From DASZYF01 sp035545535 (lineage in GTDB: Bacteria; Actinomycetota; Actinomycetes; Mycobacteriales; CAJCIY01), in contig DASZYF010000043.1 of assembly GCA_035545535.1 (NCBI GenBank), positions 1 through 38,427 of the forward strand: a stretch of DNA of 38,427 nt, given 5' to 3'. The position numbers and the translations under genes were made by a program. Shown one piece after another: positions 1-6,854 of this stretch (the first letter of the stretch is position 1; every line of letters begins with the position of its first letter). The notes below the pieces were generated by a model. It was not told the DNA's origin, did no database searches, and saw only the letters and a list, made by a program, of their open reading frames with translations.

Positions 1-30
1 GAGGCCGCCACCCTCGCGGGTGGCGGCCTC
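1..30 (-). terminator. Hairpin terminator after first surface-protein gene
   Basis: A perfect 12-bp inverted repeat (GAGGCCGCCACC / GGTGGCGGCCTC) encloses a 6-nt loop. It begins 20 bp beyond the stop codon of the minus-strand gene ending at 51. No U-tract can be judged because the window ends here, which is normal for GC-rich actinobacterial terminators. Confidence 0.8.
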
Positions 31-50
31 TTCGGCTACTGGATCAGTGC

Positions 51-1652
51 TCAGATCTCCGCGTGGCGGCGACGACGGGTCGCAGCCGCGGCACCGACGA
101 GCAGCATGCTCGCGACACCGGCGGTGATCGGAAGCTCAGCGCCCGTGTAGGCGAGCTTCTTGTGGGGCGACGGAGCCGCGACCTTGGGCTTCGGCAGGCT
201 CGGGGCCTTGGCCGGAGCGGCGGCGGGCTGCGCCTGCTCGACCGACGCGGACGCCGGCACGATCTGGATGTCGAGCAGGTCCGGCACCGAGGTCGCGTGC
301 GACTTCTGCGCGGCCGGGATGGCCGACAGGAGCGAGGCGAGCGCAGCCGGCATCGGGATCGCGACGCCGAAGCCCTGCGTCGAAGCGGTCGCGGCCGTGC
401 CGTCCGCCTTGACGTTCTTGACGTCGGTGCCGAGGGTGCCGAACGCCGGGGCGATGAGCAGGCCGTTGACCGTGTTCAGCAGGTTCTGCAGCTGGGTGGT
501 CAGGGTCTGGGTCGCACCGTTGACGGTGTCCACGACCTGGTCGAGCAGGGCGGTGAGGCCCGGAGCCGCGAGCTGGCTCGTGATGCTCTTCAGCGCCGCG
601 GTGACGGCGTCGATCGCCGGCTGCAGCTGGTTGCCCAGGTGGACGGAGAGCAGCGACTTGGTGATCGTCGCCGAGGCGCCGTTCGCCTTGCCGTTCGCGT
701 CGGCCGTGGCGACCGAGGTCAGCGGGTCGACCTCGACGAGGCCGCCGAGCAGCTTCAGCGTGCCGAGCGCGGAGGTGGTGACGGCCTTGAGGCCGGCGCC
801 GTCCGGGACGACCGTCTGCGCGGTCTTGATCAGGTCGACGTTGACGATGCTGCCGAGCATGCCCTTGAGCGCGTCGACGAGGTTGTTGACCGCGTCGGTG
901 AGGATCGTGGGCAGGTTCTGCAGGTTGCCGACGAGCTGCTGCAGGTTCGGGATGAGCGTGCTGGCCGGCGTGTTCTGGATGAGCTGGTTCAGCAGGTTCT
1001 GCACCGCGGTGGTGACCGGGGTGAGCGCGCCGGCCGCCTGGCCGAGGACGCCCGACAGCACGGTGTCGAGCTGGGTCTCCACGCCGTTCAGGGCGGTCTT
1101 GACCTGGTCGATCAGGCTCGGGGCGATGCCCACGTTGAGCGAGCTGACGGTCGAGCCGAGCACCGACTGCGTGATGCCGTCGACGGTCGGGACGAGCTTG
1201 GCGTTGACCACACCGACGGCACCGGCGAGCAGGTTCGACAGGGCGGTGCCCGAGGTGTCGAGCAGCTTCTGGGTGTCCTCGAGCTTGCCGTTCAGCGCGA
1301 CGTTGACGACCTTGTTGAGGGCGTCGAAGACCGGCGCGAGCAGGCCCTGCGAGCCGAAGAGGGCGGCGGTGCCGTTGCCCTTCAGGCTGCTGGCGCCGTT
1401 CGCGTTGACGACCTTCTGGACCGTGCCGTTGGCGAGCGCGATGGTCTCGTCGATGTTCAGCGCGGAGAGCGCGCCGGGGAGGTGAAGGCCGACCTTCAGC
1501 GCGAAGCCGTTGGTCTGCGCCGCGTACGACTTCGCGGTGGCGGTGCTGTCGTGCGAGGCCGCTACGGCCGGGAGGCCGGACGCGACGACGACGGTGCCGG
1601 TGGCAACCGCGAGCGCCACGAGGCGGCTGGAGCGTGCGCTACGTGCGCTCAT
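51..1652 (-). CDS. Sortase-anchored secreted surface protein (paralogue 1)
   Basis: The product is 533 aa. Residues 1-32 form a signal peptide (Arg-rich start, hydrophobic core, cleavage near AVAA). The C-terminus is a cell-wall sorting signal: LAYTG at 500-504, a hydrophobic stretch, then RRRR. LAXTG is the motif known for class E sortases, so covalent anchoring to peptidoglycan is likely. The mature part is rich in Ala, Leu, Val, Asn, Thr and Gln with many heptad-like leucines; I see no Cys or Trp. A segment KLLGGLVEV (300-308) recurs at the same position in the neighbour at 2024-3535, marking them as paralogues. A Pro/Ala/Lys linker (about 470-498) precedes the anchor. The ATG at 1652 has a GAGGGG ribosome site; a longer frame to 1778 would begin upstream of the predicted transcription start. 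Function is unknown; a structural coat or adhesin is my inference. Confidence 0.85.
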   Translation of the reverse strand: MSARSARSSRLVALAVATGTVVVASGLPAVAASHDSTATAKSYAAQTNGFALKVGLHLPGALSALNIDETIALANGTVQKVVNANGASSLKGNGTAALFGSQGLLAPVFDALNKVVNVALNGKLEDTQKLLDTSGTALSNLLAGAVGVVNAKLVPTVDGITQSVLGSTVSSLNVGIAPSLIDQVKTALNGVETQLDTVLSGVLGQAAGALTPVTTAVQNLLNQLIQNTPASTLIPNLQQLVGNLQNLPTILTDAVNNLVDALKGMLGSIVNVDLIKTAQTVVPDGAGLKAVTTSALGTLKLLGGLVEVDPLTSVATADANGKANGASATITKSLLSVHLGNQLQPAIDAVTAALKSITSQLAAPGLTALLDQVVDTVNGATQTLTTQLQNLLNTVNGLLIAPAFGTLGTDVKNVKADGTAATASTQGFGVAIPMPAALASLLSAIPAAQKSHATSVPDLLDIQIVPASASVEQAQPAAAPAKAPSLPKPKVAAPSPHKKLAYTGAELPITAGVASMLLVGAAAATRRRRHAEI

Positions 1653-1723
1653 GCTGGTGGTCCCCTCTGGATCGATGACGCGAGCGCCCCCCTCGAGCGC
1701 TCGTACTGGGTACGTCACCCCAC

Positions 1724-1751
1724 GCAACGATGTGTCGGCGGAAGGGTGACG
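1724..1751 (-). promoter_or_regulatory. Putative BldN-type promoter, surface gene 1
   Basis: The minus strand reads CGTCAC (1751-1746), 16 nt, CGTTGC (1729-1724). This nearly equals the element before the anti-sigma gene (5119-5146) and resembles the BldN promoter consensus as I recall it (CGTAAC-N16-CGTTGA). It predicts a start near 1717 and a leader of about 65 nt. Confidence 0.5.
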
Positions 1752-1941
1752 GACTTGAAGGGACCAGTTTTTCGTCACCCCTTCGCGCTAGGCCGTAAGG
1801 CGTACCGCGACACGCCGATCGGCTCAACCTGGGACACATCACCCGGGTGCCGCAGGTGGCTTGTCCGGATCCGTCCGATCTGACCAGTCCGCGGTTCACC
1901 CTCTTGGCGGACCGGCCGGGCCGTCACCCGCCCGGGTAGCA

Positions 1942-1976
1942 CGAAGGCCCCCTCCGGGTCACGGAGGGGGCCTTCG
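1942..1976 (-). terminator. Hairpin terminator after second surface-protein gene
   Basis: A perfect 15-bp inverted repeat (CGAAGGCCCCCTCCG and its complement) with a 5-nt loop, 47 bp past the stop of the minus-strand gene at 2024. Being symmetrical it could also stop plus-strand transcripts. Confidence 0.85.
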
Positions 1977-2023
1977 GGGTGTGGTGCGCCCGGTTCAGGG
2001 CGACGTGACGTGCTCTGCGGGTG

Positions 2024-3535
2024 TCAGCCCACCCGGCGACGCCGCACCGCGACCGCGGAGCCCGCGAGCAGCAGGGCGGTGAGGCCGAGCAGCGGCAGGT
2101 CCGAGCCCGTGTAGGCGAGGCGCTTCACCGGCGCCTTCGTGCCGGCCGGCGGGGCGTGCGGCGCCGGGAGCGCCACGGCGGTCGGGGCCGCGTAGTTCGA
2201 CTCCGCGTCGGTGGCGCCGACCCGCACCTTCAGGTCCAGGCCGGTGCCGGGCGGCGCGACCTCGACCAGCACGCCCGAGGCGTGCGCCTCGGCGTGGGTG
2301 GCCGTCTGCTGGGTGGCGACGTCGGACTTCTTGATGGTGACGCCGAGCGCCGTGAGCAGCGTGTTGGCCGCGCTGGTGACCGCGTCGACCCCCGAGGTGA
2401 GCGTCTGGGAGACGCTCGGGTCGAGCTGGTTGAGCACGTCGGCGGTGATCCCGTTGCTGTCCACGACCGCCTCGAGCAGGTGGCCGAGGGCGGTGTTGGA
2501 GCCGTCGTCGATGGTCACGCTGACGAGCTGGGCGTCGGCCGTGGCCTTCGAGCCGCCGGCCTGCTTCGGGTCGATGCCGTTGGCCAGCGCCGTCACGTTG
2601 CTGCCGAAGCCGGACACGGTGATGAGGCCGCCGAGCAGCTTCAGGTCGGCGAGCTTTGCGATCGCGGTGCTCTTGGTGCTGCTCGCGGTGGGGCTGACCG
2701 CCTCCTGGGCGTCGACGCCGTCGAGCGAGATCAGCGCGCCGGACTCGAGGTCGTCCTCGAGCTGCTTGACGGTCGCCGGCAGGCCGTTGACGAGGTTGAC
2801 GAGCGTCGACCCGCCGACCGAGGGCAGCGTGATCGTCGCCGGGCCGCTGCCGAGCAGCAGGTTCAGCGGGTTCGGGATGGAGCCGAGCGCGACCGTCGGG
2901 ATGTTGTTCAGCTGGTTCACGGCCGGAGCGAGGGCCGACACCAGCTGCTGCACCGCGGTGTTGAGCGCGCTGAACGCCGGGTCCAGCACGCCGGACAGCC
3001 CGAGGGAGTCGAGCGAGCCGAGCGAGCTCGTGGCCACCTGGGTGCGGGCGACGCTCGTGAGCGCCGTGGGGCTGACCGCGGCCGACTGCGGGGCGGCGGT
3101 GAGCTGCAGGCCGAGCGGGTTGGCCGGCACGTCGAGCAGGTTCTGCGCGGCCGGCACCGGGGCCTTCTTGCTGGCGACGACGCTGCGCTTGAGGATCGCG
3201 GACAGCAGCGGTGAGTCGGCGACGGTGCCGCTGGCGAGGTCCGAGCGTCCGTTCACGTCCTGCTGGCTCGTCGTGTTGATCGAGTTGCCGCTCGCCGAGA
3301 CCAGGTTGAGCGTGATCGGCGAGCCCAGCTTGAGCAGGCTGTCGAGCACCTGGTCGAGCGGGGTCTTCAGCGAGACCGAGACGACGTCGGACTCGGCCGA
3401 GCCCGTCGTGGTCCCGGCCGCGGCGTGGGCGCGGCGGGGAGCGGCGCTGGCGCTACCGGCAGCCGTGATCACCGTGCCTCCCGCGACAGCGACGGCGACG
3501 AGCCGGGCTCCGCGTCCGGTGGTGAGCGACTTCAT
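2024..3535 (-). CDS. Sortase-anchored secreted surface protein (paralogue 2)
   Basis: The product is 503 aa with a signal peptide (cleavage near SASAA, residue 32) and a C-terminal sorting signal: LAYTG at 473-477, hydrophobic segment, RRRR. As in the protein at 51-1652, no Cys or Trp is seen, leucines are spaced in a heptad-like way, and KLLGGLITV (299-307) lines up with KLLGGLVEV there; downstream Ala/Gly-rich TADA-type residues are also shared. The rest has diverged strongly, so the duplication is old. The ATG at 3535 is preceded by AGGAGGA at good spacing; 82 extra residues in the open frame upstream are Arg-rich and not coding-like. It is monocistronic, with its own terminator at 1942-1976. 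I do not recognise a named domain. Confidence 0.85.
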   Translation of the reverse strand: MKSLTTGRGARLVAVAVAGGTVITAAGSASAAPRRAHAAAGTTTGSAESDVVSVSLKTPLDQVLDSLLKLGSPITLNLVSASGNSINTTSQQDVNGRSDLASGTVADSPLLSAILKRSVVASKKAPVPAAQNLLDVPANPLGLQLTAAPQSAAVSPTALTSVARTQVATSSLGSLDSLGLSGVLDPAFSALNTAVQQLVSALAPAVNQLNNIPTVALGSIPNPLNLLLGSGPATITLPSVGGSTLVNLVNGLPATVKQLEDDLESGALISLDGVDAQEAVSPTASSTKSTAIAKLADLKLLGGLITVSGFGSNVTALANGIDPKQAGGSKATADAQLVSVTIDDGSNTALGHLLEAVVDSNGITADVLNQLDPSVSQTLTSGVDAVTSAANTLLTALGVTIKKSDVATQQTATHAEAHASGVLVEVAPPGTGLDLKVRVGATDAESNYAAPTAVALPAPHAPPAGTKAPVKRLAYTGSDLPLLGLTALLLAGSAVAVRRRRVG

Positions 3536-3847
3536 GGCTGGGTCCTCCTGCTGCTGGGTGGGTGGTGCGGGCCGTCCACGAGCGGGACGGTTCGTCACGC
3601 TCTGTGTCGGTATGTCACCCGCGCGCCTGAATCGACAACCGAATGTCCGCTGTCCGACTGCGCTGTCCGGTCGATCGGCGCGGACCGGCCGGCGTGGGGG
3701 CGAGGGGGGTCGGCGCGAGCATGCCGGGCGGCCGTCCCGTCGCGCGACGCGACGCGCCGCGCAGGCGCAGATGTGGCGCACGCCACGGTCCGGCGGCCGC
3801 GCTGCCGCAGGCCTCAGCTGCCGCAGCCGCGCGATCAGGGGCCGTGA
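3536..3847. other. Intergenic region before surface gene 2
   Basis: A 312-bp gap. On the minus strand CCGACACA followed by GTGACGAACC (3606-3589) lies about 55 nt before the start codon; a related CCGACACA...GTGACGTACC block sits at the same distance before surface gene 1. No CGTCAC-N16-CGTT element is present. A small dyad GTGGCG-CA-CGCCAC lies at 3773-3786. No gene is supported; open frames here are Arg/Ala/Pro shadow translations. Confidence 0.5.
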
Positions 3848-5029
3848 TCAGGTGCTGGAGGTGCCGAACGGCCAGGGCAGGATGCCGTGCGAGCTCGGCG
3901 ACGCGCTGGGCGACGGGGCCGGCTTGCTCGTGGGCGGGGCCGAGGAGGGGCTGGGCGAGGAGCTGTCGGACGGGCTGGGCGAGCCCGCGGTGCTCGGCTC
4001 AGCCGACGGCGACGGGGCCTCCGAGCCGGAGGAGGTGTCGCCGGACGGGGCGGCCGACGGCGGGACCGCGCTGCTCGGGGGCACGACCGGGGCGCCGGTG
4101 GCGGGCGCGTCGGTGGGGCGCCCGCCGCCGTTCTGGGCGTTGGGGCCGTTGGAGGGCACGACCACCACGGAGCCCGGGCCGTCGGAGCGCGGTGTGGGGA
4201 TGACGATGGGGCGGGGCGCGGGCAGCGGCACCACGGGCGGCGCGGTGTCTAGCAGCGCGTTGGCCTGGGCGTTGACGGCGTTCAGCAGCTGCAGCGACGC
4301 GTTCGCCTGGGGCAGAGCGCTGCTGGGCAGGGCCGGGATGACCGCGGTCAGGCCCGCGGACTGGTCGGCCAGGAAGGTCTGCAGCTTGGCGATGGGAGCG
4401 GCCTTGCGCTGGCGCAGGTAGGACGTGGTGACGAGCTCGGCGCCGAGGCGGGTCTCGTGGTCCATGGCGGCGAGGGTCGAGGCGACGAGCTTCGCGGTGT
4501 GCGGGGACAGGCCCTGCGGCACACCGGTCCCCGACAGCGGCGACCCGGCGGCGAGCTGGTAGGGGAGGGCGCTGTCGTCGCGGGCGACGAGGTCCTTGAC
4601 CTCGCCGAGGCGGGTGCGGGCGAGCTCGAGGTGCAGCAGGCCGCGGTCGAGGTCGCTGCCCGCGAAGGCGAGCTGGAAGGACTCGGTGGCGCGCTTGGCG
4701 CCGTAGAGCGGGTCGCCCGGCAGGGAGCGGCTCGTGGCGACGGACACGCCGGCGACCGCGACCGAGGCGGCGATGCCGGCGATGCTCGCCCGGGCGACGC
4801 GCACCCGCAGGTCGACGCGGCGGGTGCGCTTCGCCTCACGGGCGGCCGCCTCCTGGTGCGGGGCGACCGTGGCGACCGCGACCACGCGGGCCCGGAGGGC
4901 GGCGCGGAAGTCGGGGTCAGGGCCGATCGGGCGGGCCCGGAGCGCCTCGCCGAGGCCGGCGAGCGCGACGGGGAGCGCGAAGGCGGGGTCGCCACCGGAG
5001 GCGACGGGGCGCAGGGGTCGGATCGCCAC
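3848..5029 (-). CDS. DUF5667-type membrane protein, putative anti-sigma factor (RsbN-like)
   Basis: The product is about 393 aa. An N-terminal cytoplasmic part (1-80) precedes one membrane helix (about 82-100, ASIAGIAASVAVAGVSVATS), then a DUF5667-like segment with GDPLYGAKRATE and LARTRLGEV, and a 125-residue Pro/Ser/Gly-rich tail likely to sit in the wall. The gene lies directly downstream of the BldN-type sigma gene (5222-6073), as rsbN does beside bldN in Streptomyces, so I infer that its N-terminus holds that sigma factor at the membrane. Start: AGGAGG lies only 2 nt before an ATG at 5035 but 8 nt before the in-frame GTG at 5029, so GTG is preferred. A TTG at 5122 lies upstream of the predicted transcript start and can be excluded. 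Confidence 0.78.
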   Translation of the reverse strand: MAIRPLRPVASGGDPAFALPVALAGLGEALRARPIGPDPDFRAALRARVVAVATVAPHQEAAAREAKRTRRVDLRVRVARASIAGIAASVAVAGVSVATSRSLPGDPLYGAKRATESFQLAFAGSDLDRGLLHLELARTRLGEVKDLVARDDSALPYQLAAGSPLSGTGVPQGLSPHTAKLVASTLAAMDHETRLGAELVTTSYLRQRKAAPIAKLQTFLADQSAGLTAVIPALPSSALPQANASLQLLNAVNAQANALLDTAPPVVPLPAPRPIVIPTPRSDGPGSVVVVPSNGPNAQNGGGRPTDAPATGAPVVPPSSAVPPSAAPSGDTSSGSEAPSPSAEPSTAGSPSPSDSSSPSPSSAPPTSKPAPSPSASPSSHGILPWPFGTSST

Positions 5030-5118
5030 CGGCATCGCCTCCTCTCGCCGCGGTCCCCGGAACGGGGACAGATCGGACATCCACTGACAAGAGCGGCATT
5101 CCGCCCCGCTCAGTGTGA

Positions 5119-5146
5119 TCAACGACAGGGGTCACCGTGGGTGACG
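5119..5146 (-). promoter_or_regulatory. Putative BldN-dependent promoter of the anti-sigma gene
   Basis: Minus strand: CGTCAC (5146-5141), 16-nt spacer, CGTTGA (5124-5119). It differs by one base from the BldN consensus as I remember it. It lies between the sigma gene and the anti-sigma gene, so the anti-sigma gene would be induced by the factor it restrains. Predicted start near 5112, leader about 83 nt. Confidence 0.6.
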
Positions 5147-5221
5147 GGTTCGGTGACGCAGATCGCAGGGCCACAGGCGGCGCACAGGAGCGGCCCCGGG
5201 CCGGCGCAGATCAGACCGTGA

Positions 5222-6073
5222 TCAGATCGAGAAGCCCTCGGGGAGCACGCGGGCCAGGGCACGCACCGCCCGGTACTGCAGGGCCTTGATGGCCCCCTCG
5301 TTCTTCCCCATGGCCAGCGCCGTCTCCGCCACGGACATGCCCTGCAGGAAGCGGAGGACCACGCACTCCTGCTGCTCGGCGCCGAGCTTCTTGACCGCCT
5401 CGAGCAGCGTCGCGTTGGTGAGCGAGGACAGGACCGCGCTCTCCGGGCCGGCGCCCTGGTCGGGGCGGTCCCCGGTGCTGCCCAGCAGGTCGGCCGTGGA
5501 GACCTCGAGGCGGTAGCGGCTGGACTTGTAGTGGTCGGCGATGAGGTTGCGGGCGATCGTGACCAGCCAGGCGGCGAAGTCCTTGCCCTGCCAGCTGAAC
5601 GAGGTGATCCGGCGCAGCGCCCGGAGGAAGGTCTCGCTGACCAGGTCCTCGGCGAGCGTCGCCGAGTTCACCCGGTAGTACACGTAGCGGTAGACGAGGT
5701 CGACGTAGCGGTCGTAGAGCTCGCCGAACGCCTCGGGGTCCCCGGCCTGGGCGCGGGTGACGATGGCGGCGACCGCGGCGTGCTCGGCCGGGACGCCGGT
5801 CTCCTCGGCGTCGAGGTCGGGGTCGGCGTCACGCACCGGGCCGGCCGGTCCCTGCGCGGGCACCGGCGAGTGCGCCGCCCGGCGGACCTGTGTGGGGACG
5901 GGACCGGTGACCGCGCTCGCGGACATGAAGCCGCCGACGCCGGGCGCCGCGGCGAGCATCGCCGGCGTGAAGGCCGGGACGGTGAGGGCCAGCCGGACCG
6001 CGGCGCGCAGCGACTCGAGGCCTTCGACGGGCAGCAGGGCGCGACGCCGGTGCGGTGCGTGGGGCCGCGTCAC
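5222..6073 (-). CDS. bldN: BldN-type ECF RNA polymerase sigma factor
   Basis: The product is 283 aa from GTG 6073. Region 2 spans about 111-185 (ELYDRYVDLVYRYVYYRV, then DLVSETFLRALRRI and WLVTIARNLIADHYKSSR); region 4 spans about 225-280 (QQECVVLRFLQGMSVAETA, then a helix-turn-helix with GKNEGAIKALQYRAVRAL). These blocks match Streptomyces BldN closely as I remember it. The roughly 110-residue N-terminal extension keeps a BldN-like GLESLRAAVR start; in Streptomyces this extension is a pro-sequence removed by proteolysis. Start choice: GGAG lies 5 nt before GTG 6073; an ATG at 6145 has no ribosome site. The anti-sigma candidate follows and a response regulator precedes it on the same strand. 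Expected role: switch to differentiation and surface-coat genes. Confidence 0.85.
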   Translation of the reverse strand: MTRPHAPHRRRALLPVEGLESLRAAVRLALTVPAFTPAMLAAAPGVGGFMSASAVTGPVPTQVRRAAHSPVPAQGPAGPVRDADPDLDAEETGVPAEHAAVAAIVTRAQAGDPEAFGELYDRYVDLVYRYVYYRVNSATLAEDLVSETFLRALRRITSFSWQGKDFAAWLVTIARNLIADHYKSSRYRLEVSTADLLGSTGDRPDQGAGPESAVLSSLTNATLLEAVKKLGAEQQECVVLRFLQGMSVAETALAMGKNEGAIKALQYRAVRALARVLPEGFSI

Positions 6074-6235
6074 GCTCTCTCCATCGGTGGATCCGGTCGA
6101 TCTCCTGATGCCGAAGCGCGCCGGAACGTCAAACCAACGCGTCATCGTAGGTCGGCCCGGGCCGGCTTCGGGCCACAACGGGCGGAAACCACCTCTTCAG
6201 GCACCACCGATCCGGACGAACCGGACACGCGGATC

Positions 6236-6249
6236 ACCGGGGCCCCGGT
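6236..6249. repeat. 14-bp perfect palindrome ACCGGGGCCCCGGT
   Basis: It directly follows the stop codon of the response regulator and lies about 165 bp before the sigma-factor start on the same strand. It has no loop, so an operator is more likely than a terminator. No known regulator site is recognised. Confidence 0.35.
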
Positions 6250-6630
6250 TCAGGCCTCGCGCCGGACCTCGAGCGCGACCCGGTTGAGCTCGCGCTCGAG
6301 CACGGGCAGCCCGTCGATCTTGGTCAGCACCAGGGCCGCGCCGGCCGCCCGCGCCTCGCGCTCGATGTCCGCGTCCAGGTAGGCGGTGTAGAGCACGATC
6401 GGCAGGTCGGGCTTGAGCGCGTGCACGCGCCGGGTCACGTCGAGCCCGTCGACCAGCGGCATCCGCAGGTCGCACACCACGACGTCGGCCTCGACGGTCG
6501 TGCACAGCGCGACCGCCTGCGCGCCGTCCGCGGCCTCGCCCACGACGTCGAAGCCGTCGAGGCGCAGCATCTCCGCGAGCATGCGACGGACGTGAGCCGT
6601 GTCGTCGACGACGATCACACGCAGCGTCAT
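6250..6630 (-). CDS. Single-domain response regulator (CheY-like receiver)
   Basis: The product is 126 aa and consists of a receiver domain only. The acidic pair is D9/D10, the phospho-acceptor D54 (in VVCDLRMP), the switch residue T82 (VLYTAYLD) and the conserved K104 (VLTKIDG). No output domain follows, so it must act by protein contact or as a phosphate relay. No histidine kinase is in the window. It lies 176 bp upstream of the BldN-type sigma gene on the same strand and may share its control, but this is inference. ATG 6630 was chosen because the receiver fold begins at MTLRVIVVDD; the much longer open frame upstream is Arg/Gly-rich and not coding-like. The Shine-Dalgarno sequence is weak. 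Confidence 0.85.
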   Translation of the reverse strand: MTLRVIVVDDTAHVRRMLAEMLRLDGFDVVGEAADGAQAVALCTTVEADVVVCDLRMPLVDGLDVTRRVHALKPDLPIVLYTAYLDADIEREARAAGAALVLTKIDGLPVLERELNRVALEVRREA

Positions 6631-6842
6631 GCGCGGTCCCGGCCCGCGCCGTGCCTGCGCTGTCGGCACGCGCGCATCCCCCACGCCATCCCTGCGACCT
6701 CCCTCGCCGGCGTGCGGCGCACTCTGCCACCACCGGCGCCGTCTGTCTCGGCACGCCCCTCCGGCGCATGGAGCCGCCGATGCGGTGGTGCACCCGCACG
6801 GACCGTGACCGCGCCGACGCGGGCTTGCGCCGATCGGGCGGT

Positions 6843-6848
6843 TACCGT
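6843..6848 (+). promoter_or_regulatory. -10 element, probable leaderless start of PBP gene
   Basis: TACCGT (fits TANNNT) ends 6 nt before the GTG at 6855, with no Shine-Dalgarno sequence. Transcription would begin at or next to the start codon. A clear -35 is not seen. Confidence 0.5.
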
Positions 6849-6854
6849 CGGTCG

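Larger units (their letters stand above)
1653..2023. other. Intergenic region between the two surface-protein genes
   Basis: This 371-bp gap holds the promoter region of the first surface gene (about 1705-1785) and the terminator of the second (1942-1976). CGTCACCCC occurs at 1713-1721 and 1773-1781, exactly 60 bp apart, with the inverted form GGGTGACGG between them at 1744-1752. Between about 1790 and 1940 I see no gene or clear signal. Confidence 0.6.

Noticed and set aside
51..3535. Chaplins proper
   Set aside because: No short domain with paired Cys and no typical chaplin motif; the proteins are more than twice as long and lack Cys altogether.
2211..4421. Plus-strand 736-codon open frame antisense to the second surface gene and the anti-sigma gene
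   Set aside because: Spans two genes and the gap between them, composition is Ser/Ala/Arg shadow-like, no ribosome site or domain; the minus-strand products have clear signal peptide, sorting signal and membrane helix.
6650..6670. CGTGCC-N9-GGCACG dyad between the response regulator and the PBP gene
   Set aside because: Short arms and a 9-nt loop in very GC-rich DNA; expected by chance.
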